Part shown: piece after piece, positions 14,911-24,462 of the stretch
How the letters are laid out: every line of letters begins with the position of its first letter
Numbering within the stretch: the first letter of the stretch is position 1
Assembly (NCBI GenBank): GCA_008933835.1
Contig: WBUG01000013.1
Coordinates: forward strand, 1 to 59,525
DNA from: Bacteroidota bacterium
Lineage (GTDB): Bacteria; Bacteroidota; Ignavibacteria; UBA10030; UBA8401
Reading direction: 5' to 3'
Length of the DNA: 59,525 bases
Made by a program: the position numbers and the translations under genes
The notes under the pieces: generated by a model
Seen by the model: the letters and a program-made list of their open reading frames with translations, nothing else
Told to the model about the DNA's origin: nothing
Databases searched by the model: none

Positions 14911-16755
14911 ATGTTTAAAAAAGTTTCTACTCTCTTGCTTGTCGCAGTGTTCGCGTTCTCTGCGATCGGCAACGCCGCTGTCAAGGGCGAGAAGAAGTGG
15001 AAAGAAGCCCCGAAGGGTTCCGAAGTGATGTCCACCGAGACCCCGGCCGTCAGCGTGAAGCTGGCGAAGTCCGTTCCGACGACGGTCCGCGTCACCGCGA
15101 CCCCGGCGGACGGTATCGAAATCGGCAACACCGATTACGATTACGGCTGGAACTCCGGTAGCTCGCGCGGTGTCGCCACGTTCAACAACGGCGCGCAGGT
15201 GCACATGGTCTACAACGACCGCGACCTCGATGCGGGCGCCGCTCCGTTGAATCGCCGCGGCAACAAGTACGTCTTCTTCGATGCCGCGAATCCGACCGCG
15301 TTGGTGAAGGCCTTCCCGCGTCCGCTCGCCACCGGTGCCACCGGTTTCGGCGGTGTTGATGTCATCCCGGCGGGCGCCGGTGCCGGTATCGCCGTGACGG
15401 CGTACCACACCCCGCTCTTCTTCGCCATCGACGGCTCCCCGGGCGGCGGCTCGTTCACCGAGTCGGCCATTCCGGCACCGCTGAACGAAGGCGGTCTTGA
15501 TCCTGAGATCTCGGTCACGAAGGACGGCAACACGCTGTGGTACTCCCACACGAAGAACCGCACGGACTACTACGTGTTCAAGTCGACGGATTTCGGCGCT
15601 TCGTGGACGCAGCCGGACACGCTCATCTCGCACTATACTCCGATCTTCGCGGGTGCGACCGGAGCGAACGACAATCCGGTCCTCACCGCTGCCAATGGTG
15701 ACCTGTACATGGTGACGACCCTTGCCGGTACCGGTGCCGTCGCTCCGCTCGGTTCTGCGCATCCGGATTCTGCGGACCGCGCCGGGTACTTCAAGTCGAC
15801 CAACGGCGGCACGAGCTGGACTTGGACCACCCTCGCGAAGGACGGCGATCCGCTCGTCGTCGCCGCGGGTGACACGGTGTACCTGCTCCTCGAGAACTTC
15901 TCCGGTACCGATGGGGTGGTCGATGGTTCCAACAATCTGCATGTCGTCGCCAACGGCTACTCGCTGAAGGTCATCAACGATTCCACCACCTCCAACCGGT
16001 TCTACACGCTGTACTGGAAGACCGGCATGAGCGGCTGGAAGATCATCTCCGACAAGGCGGTCGGTAACCTGGCCGAGTACGATTCCGCGTACTACCTGTA
16101 CAACGGCAACGCGTTCGGTCATGCCTATCCGACCATCGGCGTGAAGGGCAACAACGTCTTCGCGGCATGGTCGCAGACCCGCTTCAACGCCGGTAAGATG
16201 GATACCGCTGCCGCCGGTGTGCAGTACGACCTGTGGTGGACCAACTCCATCGACGGCGGTGCGTCGTGGTCGAACGTCACCAAGCTGGCCAACTCCACCG
16301 GCGCGCTCTTCGCGACGGTCGGTGAGGAACTGGCGGTGAACGGCGCCAACATCACGGCGTCGCTCGTGTACTACGCCGATACGGCGCGCGGTTCCACCGT
16401 GTTCGACGGCCTCGCCTCGGTGCAGATCCCGGTCATCTTCCGCACCATCACCTGGACCGGTTCGTCGGTCGGCGAGCAGGGCGTCGTGGCGAACAGCTAC
16501 GAGCTCGGCCAGAACTTCCCGAATCCGTTCAACCCCTCCACCAGCATCAACTACACCCTTGGCAAGGCGGAGAACGTCAGCCTGAAGGTGTACAACATGC
16601 TCGGCCAGGAAGTGGCGACGGTCGTGAACGGCCTGCAGAACGCCGGTCCGCACTCCGTGCGGTTCGACGCGTCGAACCTCGCCTCCGGCATGTATCTGTA
16701 CAAGCTCCAGACCGGAAGCTTCTCCGACGTGAAGAAGATGATGCTGCTGAAGTAA
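14911..16755 (+). CDS. T9SS-secreted protein with Asp-box (BNR/sialidase-like) repeats
   Basis: 614 residues. The signal peptide is MFKKVSTLLLVAVFAFSAIGNA. The central region carries at least three Asp-box motifs (STDFGASW, STNGGTSW, SIDGGASW), as in sialidase/BNR beta-propellers. The catalytic residues of a true sialidase are not obvious, so this may be a structural or binding propeller. The last ~85 residues (about 529-614) are a textbook type A sorting domain of the type IX secretion system: ELGQNFPNPFNPSTSINY, then a VYNMLGQEV-type strand, then SGMYLYKLQTG and a basic end (MMLLK). The protein should cross the outer membrane and be anchored or released at the cell surface. It has its own promoter, a strong ribosome-binding site and its own terminator, so it is monocistronic and probably abundant. 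Confidence 0.92.
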   Translation: MFKKVSTLLLVAVFAFSAIGNAAVKGEKKWKEAPKGSEVMSTETPAVSVKLAKSVPTTVRVTATPADGIEIGNTDYDYGWNSGSSRGVATFNNGAQVHMVYNDRDLDAGAAPLNRRGNKYVFFDAANPTALVKAFPRPLATGATGFGGVDVIPAGAGAGIAVTAYHTPLFFAIDGSPGGGSFTESAIPAPLNEGGLDPEISVTKDGNTLWYSHTKNRTDYYVFKSTDFGASWTQPDTLISHYTPIFAGATGANDNPVLTAANGDLYMVTTLAGTGAVAPLGSAHPDSADRAGYFKSTNGGTSWTWTTLAKDGDPLVVAAGDTVYLLLENFSGTDGVVDGSNNLHVVANGYSLKVINDSTTSNRFYTLYWKTGMSGWKIISDKAVGNLAEYDSAYYLYNGNAFGHAYPTIGVKGNNVFAAWSQTRFNAGKMDTAAAGVQYDLWWTNSIDGGASWSNVTKLANSTGALFATVGEELAVNGANITASLVYYADTARGSTVFDGLASVQIPVIFRTITWTGSSVGEQGVVANSYELGQNFPNPFNPSTSINYTLGKAENVSLKVYNMLGQEVATVVNGLQNAGPHSVRFDASNLASGMYLYKLQTGSFSDVKKMMLLK

Positions 16756-16784
16756 GGCGGCCCATCCTCATCCTGTGGTACGAT

Positions 16785-16811
16785 GCCCCCGGACCGAACA
16801 GGTCCGGGGGC
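16785..16811 (+). terminator. Hairpin terminator after the T9SS cargo gene
   Basis: GCCCCCGGACC (16785-16795) pairs perfectly with 16801-16811 across a 5-nt GAACA loop, and GTCCTAAT follows. The stem is strong but the T-tract poor. It lies 30 nt after the stop codon. Confidence 0.7.
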
Positions 16812-16936
16812 GTCCTAATCGTCGCACACGAACGCGTTCCCCTGACACGACACTGACCTTGTCACCACTGCGTTACCCCACAACCCAACGTATGCACGGA
16901 GTCCGTCGCATACCAATTCCATATAGGGAGGTTCTC

Positions 16937-19900
16937 ATGTCTTCACTCCTACGGCCGTTGATCGTCCTGCTGTTGAGCGTGCTGATGATGTCGTCAGCCC
17001 TCGGTGCAAGCAAGATTCGCGGTACTGTCAAAGATAAGCAGTCCGGTGAGCCCCTCATCGGCGCGTCCATCATCATCGACGGCACGACGCAGGGCGCTTC
17101 CACGGACGTGAACGGCGAATACATCATCCTCAACGTGCAGCCGGGCAAGTACACGTTGCGGGCGTCGTACCTCGGCTATCAGACGGTCAGTATCTCCAAT
17201 GTCACGGTGAACATCGACCTGACCACGGAGACGAACTTCGACCTCTCGTCCGAAGCGGTCAGCCTGCAGACGGTCCAGATCGTCGCCGAGGCGCCCCTGG
17301 TCAATAAGAGCGCGACGAACACCGTCGTGCAGTTCAAATCGGACCAGATCGAGAACATCCCGGTGCGCGGCGTGCAGGGGGTCTTCGCCCTCTCCGGCGG
17401 CGTCGTGCAGCAGGGAGGCAACCTCTACGTGCGCGGCGGACGTTCCGGTGAAGTGGCCTACTACGTCGACGGCGTGCTCGTGAACAACCCGATGAACCGG
17501 ACGAGCGCCCTGACCGTCATCAACAACTCCATCGAGGAAGTCTCCGCCCAGATCGGCGGCATGACGGCCGAGTACGGCAACGCCCTCTCCGGCGTCGTGA
17601 ACACCTCCACCAAGATCGGCGCGCCGAAGTACGCCTTCAGCGCGGAGGCGATCACGGACGGGTTCCTCAGCAAGAGCGACAAGTTCCTGAACACGTATTC
17701 GTACGGTCTGAACGAGTATTCGCTCACCGTGAGCGGTCCGGTCATGCCCGGCATGGACAACATCCGCTTCTTCCTCGCCGGCTCGCGCACCTTCAACCGC
17801 AGCGACGCGACGTTCCTCGACGGGTTCAAGTACCCCGTGGCGTTCGATACCACGGACATCACGAACGCCGACTTCGTCGTGACGAACCGCGACAGCATCG
17901 GCGGGATGAAGGCGACCGATGACGGCACCACGGGACGCCGCTCGTACATCGTCGGGCTGCTGAACGGGACCGACCTGAAGGGGGGACGGAACTTCGGCGG
18001 TCTGGCGAACGACTCCTGGAGCATGAACGGCAATCTCTACTTCGACCTGAAGCAGTTCAACGTCAAGATCGGCGGCTCCTACACCGACGGGGAGAGCTTC
18101 GGAAACCTCGGGAAGGCCATCGGCACGTACCGCATCACCAGCGGAACGTTCCGCCCCGGCAAGACCGTGACGACCGACTATTCGGCGTACCTCAACTTCA
18201 CCCACATCCTCGATCCGAAGACCTTCTACACGGTGAAGGGCAGCATGTTCTCGTTCTATCAGGAGCAGGGCGACGGCGTGCTGTTCGAGGATTATGAGAA
18301 TTACGGCAACCCGAACCATCCGGCGAACTCCTACCTCGTCGGCCCGAGCCGTGAACCGAACACCTTCTCCATCTTCGGTATCGCGCTCGCCAGCCCCGGC
18401 TTCATGTCGCAGAAGAACTTCATCAAGGCGTCGCGCAGCAGCGTCTCCGGACGCTTCGATTTCGTGCGGCAGATGAACAACACGTGGGAGTTCAAGGTCG
18501 GCGCGGAACTGCAGCGCTACACCCTCCGCTCGTACAACATCACCGGCTTCTCCCTGTACCGGGCGCGGAAAGAGAACCCCGGCGCCACCGACTGGGCGGT
18601 CTTCAACAAGGCCACCGTCACGTTCTACGGGTACGACATCTACGGCAATGAGTTCGACGGCGGCTCGTTCACCGATAAGACCGGATTCACCGTGCAGCTG
18701 CCGAACGACGGTGCACGGCATCCGATGAACATCGGCACGTACGTTCAGAACAAGTTCGAATTGAGCGACCTCATCCTGAACATCGGCTTCCGGTTCGATT
18801 ACATCGATCCCGGGACCAAGCGCTTCGTGAACGGAGACAACATCGCGCTCACGCAGGCGGACGGCATCTATCTGCTCGCCGACAGCACCATGGCCGACCC
18901 GGACATCACGATGCAGATCAGCCCCCGCATCGGCTTCTCGTTCCCGGTCACGGACAAGACGGTGTTCCATGCCGAGTACGGCAAGTTCATCGCGCAGGCG
19001 GCATTGAACGACCTCTACGATGCGAACACGTCGGCGGCACGGTTCATCCAGAGCGGACTCGCCCGCCAGTTCCCGAACCCGAACCTGCGCCCCGAGCGCA
19101 CCACCGATTACCAGATCGGGTTCCGCCAGCAGGTGGGCGACGTTTCGGCGTTCGACCTCTCCTTCTTCTATAAAGAGACGAAGGACCTCATCGTGATCCG
19201 GCAGGTGTATCCCGCCGCCGGCGCCACCCACTCGCCGTACATCAGCAACGTCAACGGCGACTTCGGTACGGTGCGCGGATTGACGCTGCGCTATGACATC
19301 CGCCGCATCGACCGTGTGTCGCTCAACGCCAGCTACACGCTGCAGAGCGCCATGGCGACCGGCTCGGCCACCGGTACGCACTTCAACATCGCCTGGCAGG
19401 ACGTCAGCGGCCCGAACGGCGAACCGTACTTCCCGGTCATCCCCGCTCCGACCGACTTCGACCGCGTCCACAGCGGTAACGTCATTCTGGACTACCGGTA
19501 CGCCGAGAATGACGGACCGACCCTGTTCGATTCCAAGATCCTCGAACGGGCCGGTGCGAACTTCCTCTTCACCTTCTCGAGCGGCCGCCGCTACACCGAG
19601 AACCAGGTCAGCTCCACCTTCTTCCCGACGAACGCTCCGGTGCCGTACGAGACCATCAACGCTTCGACGGCCCCGTGGAACTATCAGCTGGACATGAAGG
19701 TCAATAAGATCTTCACCGTGACGAAGGGGGTCGACCTCGACGTGTACCTCTGGATCGTCAACGTGCTGAACACCAAGAACATCGTCAACATCTACACGGC
19801 CACCGGTCTGCCGGACAACGACGGCTTCTTCGGCACCGACGCCGGTCAGCAGTACGTCGAGAACAACGGCGCCAACGCCCGCGCGCTCTACGACTACCTC

Positions 19901-19966
19901 GTCGACGCGATCGGGAACTACGGCACGCCGCGTATCGTCCGGCTCGGCGCACGGCTCACTTTCTAA
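16937..19966 (+). CDS. TonB-dependent outer-membrane receptor with carboxypeptidase-like regulatory domain
   Basis: 1009 residues. ATG 16937 has AGGGAGGT upstream and a signal peptide (MSSLLRPLIVLLLSVLMMSSALG). Residues about 25-105 are a CarboxypepD_reg-like beta sandwich (IRGTVKDKQSGEPLIGASI, STDVNGEYIILNVQPGKYT), and about 120-225 are the plug domain (NIPVRGVQGVFALSGGVV, GEVAYYVDGVLVNNP). The rest is a long 22-strand-type barrel with FRPGKTVTTDYSAYLNF, NPNLRPERTTDYQIGFR and an LGARLTF end. It should import a TonB-energised ligand. It heads a tight set with a T9SS-like exoprotein (18 nt downstream) and a PorV-like barrel, and no SusD homologue is present. The ligand is unknown. Confidence 0.92.
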   Translation: MSSLLRPLIVLLLSVLMMSSALGASKIRGTVKDKQSGEPLIGASIIIDGTTQGASTDVNGEYIILNVQPGKYTLRASYLGYQTVSISNVTVNIDLTTETNFDLSSEAVSLQTVQIVAEAPLVNKSATNTVVQFKSDQIENIPVRGVQGVFALSGGVVQQGGNLYVRGGRSGEVAYYVDGVLVNNPMNRTSALTVINNSIEEVSAQIGGMTAEYGNALSGVVNTSTKIGAPKYAFSAEAITDGFLSKSDKFLNTYSYGLNEYSLTVSGPVMPGMDNIRFFLAGSRTFNRSDATFLDGFKYPVAFDTTDITNADFVVTNRDSIGGMKATDDGTTGRRSYIVGLLNGTDLKGGRNFGGLANDSWSMNGNLYFDLKQFNVKIGGSYTDGESFGNLGKAIGTYRITSGTFRPGKTVTTDYSAYLNFTHILDPKTFYTVKGSMFSFYQEQGDGVLFEDYENYGNPNHPANSYLVGPSREPNTFSIFGIALASPGFMSQKNFIKASRSSVSGRFDFVRQMNNTWEFKVGAELQRYTLRSYNITGFSLYRARKENPGATDWAVFNKATVTFYGYDIYGNEFDGGSFTDKTGFTVQLPNDGARHPMNIGTYVQNKFELSDLILNIGFRFDYIDPGTKRFVNGDNIALTQADGIYLLADSTMADPDITMQISPRIGFSFPVTDKTVFHAEYGKFIAQAALNDLYDANTSAARFIQSGLARQFPNPNLRPERTTDYQIGFRQQVGDVSAFDLSFFYKETKDLIVIRQVYPAAGATHSPYISNVNGDFGTVRGLTLRYDIRRIDRVSLNASYTLQSAMATGSATGTHFNIAWQDVSGPNGEPYFPVIPAPTDFDRVHSGNVILDYRYAENDGPTLFDSKILERAGANFLFTFSSGRRYTENQVSSTFFPTNAPVPYETINASTAPWNYQLDMKVNKIFTVTKGVDLDVYLWIVNVLNTKNIVNIYTATGLPDNDGFFGTDAGQQYVENNGANARALYDYLVDAIGNYGTPRIVRLGARLTF

Positions 19967-19984
19967 TCGAGAAGGAACACACAC

Positions 19985-22900
19985 ATGAAGACCCCAACCA
20001 TCATACTTCTTCTCCTTCTGGCCGTGCTGTTCGCTCCGTCGGTGACGGCGGCGAAAAGTCCGGACTCCTACGGAAAGAACTCGCTCCTGAACAAGGCCGC
20101 CATCCAGGAGTGGAAGTTCTTCGACATCAACACCATCCAGGCGACCGTCAACAGCGCCGGTCCGTACTGCGATTATCTCCGCACGAACTCGTCGGGCCTC
20201 TTCTGGCCGAAGGGGACCCCGAAGACCGCCGTGTACACCGCCGGCATGTGGGTCATCGGCAAGCACCGTCCGACCGGCCTGCTCCGGACCGCGGTACAGG
20301 ACTACCAGACCGAGTTCCAGCCCGGTCCGATCCTTTCGACCTATAACACGACGTTGAACAACGTCGCGCCGCTCGGCGATCCGGCCGATCCGACCTATAA
20401 GATCTACAAGGTCCACCGGAAGGATTCCGTCGGTGGGAATGCGGACTACGACAACTGGCCGGGTCAGCTCGGCGCACCGTACGTCGATGTGAACAATAAC
20501 AACACCTGGGACAAGGGGGTGGACAAGCCGTTCCTGTGGGGTGACCAGGTGCTGTGGTGCGTGTACAACGACGGCAATCCCGCTCCGCACAACACCGTCG
20601 GTAAGACCAATCCCATGGGCATCGAAGTGCAGACGACGTACTTCGGCTTCGACCAGCCGGGTGCGCTCGGCAACATCATGTTCATGCGCTGGAAGATCAT
20701 CAACAAGAGCGATGCGGACTACGACAGCGTCTTCATCTCGATGTGGTCCGACACCGACCTCGGTGATGCGAACGACGACATGGCGGCGGTCGATACGCTC
20801 CGCAAGATCGCCTATGTGTACAATTCGGACAACGACGACGGCGGCGCGAGCGGGTACGGCAGCAAACCGCCTGCGGACGGGTTCGTGTTCTTCCAGGGGC
20901 CGCGTGTGAGCGGCGCCGCCGCTGACACCGCCCTCTTCGAAGGAAAGAAGCGTGCCGGCGAGCGGAACCTCCCCGGAACCTCCCACGTCGTGTACTTCAA
21001 CGGCGGCGGCGGCATCGGTTGGAACGACCCGCCGCTCGGCAACGTGGCGTTCGCCGAACAGGCGTACAACCTGCAGAACGGACTCGTCGGCACCACCGGC
21101 GCCCCGTTCGTGAATCCCGACAACAACCTTCCGTCGAAGTTCGTGTTCCCCGGCGACCCCGTGACCGGCAGCGGCTGGACCCACATCAAGACGGCGACCA
21201 CCCAGGACGTCCGTTCGATGATCTCATCCGGTCCGTTCACGCTGGCCAAGGGCGACACCCAGGAGATCGTCGGAGGATTCGTCATCGCCCAGGGAGCCGA
21301 CCGGCTCCAGAGCGTCTCCATCCTCCGTCTCTTCACGGCGGTCGCGCAGGAGGCGTTCGACGTGAACTTCCAGCTCGCGTCCCCTCCGCCGCAGCCTCGC
21401 ATCACGGTCGGAGAGTACTCCAACGAGATCATGCTCAATTGGGGCGATCCGGCGGCGTACGGCGCCACCGAAGCGTATAACTTCGCGGGTGCCGGTAAGG
21501 ACTATAAGTTCGAAGGGTACAACATCTATCAATTGGCCGGACCGAGCCCGGCGAACTTCGAATCGCGCCTCGTGGCCACCTACGACGTCGTGAACGGCGT
21601 GAAGACGGTCGTCGATAACGTCATCGATCAGGAGTCCGGACTCACGCTGCCGAAGCCCATCGTGTTCGGAAACGACTACGGTGTCAAACGCCATTTCCTC
21701 ATCGACAAGGACTACATCAAGGGAGGGAAGCTCATCAACGGCAAAGAGTATTATTTCGCCGTGACCTCCTATGCCTACAATCATGACCCGCTCGGCGTCA
21801 CCTCCGGTATCCCGCAGATCCTGGAGAACAGCAAGTCGGTCTTGACCATCATTCCCCGCGGCATCCCCGCCGGTTCGGAGCTGAAGACCGAGATCAATCA
21901 GTTCCTCTATACGAACAGGAACATCAACGGAGATGATGCGGTGATGCCGCAGGTCATCGACCCGAAGAGCACCACCAACAGTTCCTACCAGGTGATCTTC
22001 GCCGGCGTGGACACCAACGTCACGTCGTGGAGTCTCGTCCGGACCGGACTCGGAGCCGGCGGGAGCGTCGATACCGTGGTGAAGGCGAGCACCAATTTTG
22101 AAGGCGACGATATGTCCCCGCTTGTGGACGGCGTGATGTTCCGCGTCACCAAGCCGAAGGCCGGTCCGCGCCGCGACAGCCAGACACCGCAAGGATATAA
22201 GTTCGTCGTGCCGGGCAACACCGCATCGTGGGTGACGGGCCGTCTCAGCACCGGCGCGGACGCGCTCGGCATCGGGAACTTCGACTCGACGTTGAGCCGC
22301 TCCATCGTGTATCCGCAGCAGGGCAACTTCGTCACCCGCAAGTCGATGGTGGCGCCGAAGGACCTGAAGAAGGTGGAGATCGTCTTCAGCAACACCGCCA
22401 CCCAGAAGGCGTACCGCTATCTCTTCTTCGGCGCGTTCGGTTCGCAGATCCGCGATTCGTCGTTCCTGCCCTTCGTGCGGCACCGTTTGACGAACGGCGG
22501 GTTCAACTACCAGGACTACGTGAACGTTCCGTTCACCGCCTGGGAGGTCGATTCGCTCGACGGCGCTCCGACCCGCCGGCAGCTGAACGTCGGCTTCCTG
22601 GAGTTCAACGACTCCATCTTCGATAAGAACGGCCTCTATATCGGCCGCGGTGCGATCAATGGCCAATGGATGCCCACACACGGCGCCAACGGCGGCACGG
22701 AACTGATGTTCATCTTCGCTTCGGACTACAACGCCGATACGCTCGCACGCTACACCCGCAATCCCGCGCAGCCGGCGAACAACACCCAGTTCCTCAATCT
22801 CCGGACCCAGCTGGACAGCACGGACATGTATTACGCCGTCTGGCTGAAGAAGCGCGACACCCTGTCGACGTTCAAGGAGGGGGAGAAACTGGTCATCACC

Positions 22901-23299
22901 CCGAACTATCCTCTGGTCGCCACCCGTTCGTACGGATTGACCGTTCCGCAGAACGTGAAGAACGACCCCGCACTGATCAAGGAGCAGATCTCCAAGATCA
23001 ACGTCTTCCCGAACCCGTACTTCGCCAACAACCGGGCGGAGACGAACATCTATCAGCGGTTCGTCACCTTCACGAACCTGCCGCAGAAGGCGACCATCCG
23101 GGTCATCAACCTGGCCGGTGAGCGGGTGAAGACGATCAATCACGACAACACGTCGGGCTTCGAGCGGTGGGACCTGCGTAACGAATCGGGTCTCCCGGTG
23201 GCGAGCGGCATGTACATCGCTTTCATCGAGATCCCGGATGCGGGGACCACCACGCTCAAGCTGGCGGTCATTCAGCCCGAAGAACGTCCTGCTCGCTAA
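19985..23299 (+). CDS. Large exported protein with FnIII-like region and T9SS-type C-terminal domain
   Basis: 1104 residues with a signal peptide (MKTPTIILLLLLAVLFAPSVTAA). The N-terminal ~450 residues are rich in Asn/Asp/Gly loops and aromatic beta-strands and belong to no family that I recognise. About 470-620 looks like a fibronectin-III-like domain (NEIMLNWGDP, FEGYNIYQL, GKEYYFAVTSYAYN). The last ~100 residues (INVFPNPYFANN, FTNLPQKATIRVINLAGE, ASGMYIAFIEI) are a T9SS-type sorting module with a degenerate end. It sits between the TonB receptor and a PorV-like protein in one transcription unit. A surface-exposed partner of the receptor is plausible, but the function is unknown. Confidence 0.85.
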   Translation: MKTPTIILLLLLAVLFAPSVTAAKSPDSYGKNSLLNKAAIQEWKFFDINTIQATVNSAGPYCDYLRTNSSGLFWPKGTPKTAVYTAGMWVIGKHRPTGLLRTAVQDYQTEFQPGPILSTYNTTLNNVAPLGDPADPTYKIYKVHRKDSVGGNADYDNWPGQLGAPYVDVNNNNTWDKGVDKPFLWGDQVLWCVYNDGNPAPHNTVGKTNPMGIEVQTTYFGFDQPGALGNIMFMRWKIINKSDADYDSVFISMWSDTDLGDANDDMAAVDTLRKIAYVYNSDNDDGGASGYGSKPPADGFVFFQGPRVSGAAADTALFEGKKRAGERNLPGTSHVVYFNGGGGIGWNDPPLGNVAFAEQAYNLQNGLVGTTGAPFVNPDNNLPSKFVFPGDPVTGSGWTHIKTATTQDVRSMISSGPFTLAKGDTQEIVGGFVIAQGADRLQSVSILRLFTAVAQEAFDVNFQLASPPPQPRITVGEYSNEIMLNWGDPAAYGATEAYNFAGAGKDYKFEGYNIYQLAGPSPANFESRLVATYDVVNGVKTVVDNVIDQESGLTLPKPIVFGNDYGVKRHFLIDKDYIKGGKLINGKEYYFAVTSYAYNHDPLGVTSGIPQILENSKSVLTIIPRGIPAGSELKTEINQFLYTNRNINGDDAVMPQVIDPKSTTNSSYQVIFAGVDTNVTSWSLVRTGLGAGGSVDTVVKASTNFEGDDMSPLVDGVMFRVTKPKAGPRRDSQTPQGYKFVVPGNTASWVTGRLSTGADALGIGNFDSTLSRSIVYPQQGNFVTRKSMVAPKDLKKVEIVFSNTATQKAYRYLFFGAFGSQIRDSSFLPFVRHRLTNGGFNYQDYVNVPFTAWEVDSLDGAPTRRQLNVGFLEFNDSIFDKNGLYIGRGAINGQWMPTHGANGGTELMFIFASDYNADTLARYTRNPAQPANNTQFLNLRTQLDSTDMYYAVWLKKRDTLSTFKEGEKLVITPNYPLVATRSYGLTVPQNVKNDPALIKEQISKINVFPNPYFANNRAETNIYQRFVTFTNLPQKATIRVINLAGERVKTINHDNTSGFERWDLRNESGLPVASGMYIAFIEIPDAGTTTLKLAVIQPEERPAR

Positions 23300-23327
23300 T
23301 CACGTGACCAACGAGGAGAAAACAACA

Positions 23328-24380
23328 ATGAAGCATTTCAAAGCAATTTCCGTAGCGCTGATACTGGCTCTGCTGGTGTCGGTCGCGAACGTGTGGGCGG
23401 GCAACGACAGCAAACGCGGAGCTGCCGGCGGAGTGGAAGTGCTCCTGCCGGTCGGTGCCGGCGGACAGGCCCTGGGCGGCGCGAACCTCGCCAACGTGGC
23501 CGGTGTCGAAGCCATCCACTGGAACCCGGCCGGCGTCGGCCGGATGAACGGTTCCGGTGAGGCCATGTTCTCGCATACCACCTACATCGCCGACATCGGT
23601 TTGAGCTACGGCGCCGTCGCCATCAATACGCAGGGCTTCGGCGCGCTGGCGCTCAGCGTCAAGACCATCGACTTCGGTGCCATCGCCGAGACGAACGAGG
23701 ACTACCCCGAAGGGACCGGCTCGACCTTCTCGCCGGTCTTCTCGGTGGTCGGGCTGACCTATTCACAGTCGCTCACCGACCGCATCTCGGTCGGCGCCAC
23801 GGTGAAGGTCATCTCCGAATCCATCGCCCGCACCTCGGCGACCGGTTTCGGGTTCGACGCCGGCGTGCAGTACGCCTTCTCGCAGGATTCCCCCCTCTCC
23901 GGAGTGAAGTTCGCGGTGGCGCTCAAGAACCTCGGCCCCACGATGAAGTACGACGGCGCCGACCTGGAGCGGAGCGTCGAAGTGCCGAACTCGGCCGCCA
24001 ATGCGCCGACACGGACGCTGCGGTTCTCGTCGCAGGCGTTCGAACTCCCGGCCACGCTGGACCTCGGCATCTCGTACGACCTGAAGCTGATGGATGTCAA
24101 CCGCTTCACCTTCAGCACGATCTTCCAGAACAGCAATTTCGGTTCGGACGAGTACCGCTTCGGTGCCGAGTATGCCTTCGGCGAGCAGATCTTCCTGCGC
24201 GGCGGCTACATGTACGTGCCGAAGTCGGCGAACGACGAAGTGGCGACCATCTTCGGTCTCACGATGGGCGCCGGCGTCAATCTGGACCTCGGCGGCATGC
24301 AGGTTCGGGTCGACTACGCGTACCGCGATACGGAGTTCTTCGACGGCACCAACACCGTCTCCGTACAGCTCGCGTTCTGA
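23328..24380 (+). CDS. PorV/PorQ-family outer-membrane beta-barrel protein
   Basis: 350 residues from ATG 23328, preceded by GAGGAG at about 23313. The signal peptide is MKHFKAISVALILALLVSVANVWA. The N-terminal motif after cleavage (GGVEVLLPVGAGGQALGG, ANVAGVEAIHWNPAGVGR) is the FadL-like NPAG signature shared by the PorV/PorQ family. Long amphipathic beta-strands follow, ending in VSVQLAF. PorV shuttles T9SS cargo from the translocon to the attachment complex; PorQ works with PorZ. The close linkage to a T9SS-type exoprotein suggests a paralogue dedicated to that neighbour (inference). Confidence 0.88.
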   Translation: MKHFKAISVALILALLVSVANVWAGNDSKRGAAGGVEVLLPVGAGGQALGGANLANVAGVEAIHWNPAGVGRMNGSGEAMFSHTTYIADIGLSYGAVAINTQGFGALALSVKTIDFGAIAETNEDYPEGTGSTFSPVFSVVGLTYSQSLTDRISVGATVKVISESIARTSATGFGFDAGVQYAFSQDSPLSGVKFAVALKNLGPTMKYDGADLERSVEVPNSAANAPTRTLRFSSQAFELPATLDLGISYDLKLMDVNRFTFSTIFQNSNFGSDEYRFGAEYAFGEQIFLRGGYMYVPKSANDEVATIFGLTMGAGVNLDLGGMQVRVDYAYRDTEFFDGTNTVSVQLAF

Positions 24381-24402
24381 CCGCGCTCTCCGTTCCCTCG
24401 TC

Positions 24403-24435
24403 AAGGCCCTGTGCTCCCGTCGGACGCAGGGCCTT
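24403..24435 (+). terminator. Hairpin terminator after the PorV-like gene
   Basis: AAGGCCCTG (24403-24411) pairs with CAGGGCCTT (24427-24435) around a 15-nt loop. No long T-tract follows. It ends the TonB/exoprotein/PorV unit. Confidence 0.5.
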
Positions 24436-24462
24436 GCCGTTCCACGACAACACGCCCGACCT

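Noticed and set aside
14911-16755. Calling the Asp-box protein an active sialidase
   Set aside because: Asp boxes are structural and occur in many propellers. I could not identify the Arg triad, Tyr-Glu pair or FRIP motif of sialidases.
16994-21184. Long minus-strand open frame (about 1400 codons) opposite the TonB receptor
   Set aside because: Same antisense artefact: no domain motifs, biased composition, and it crosses two real genes.
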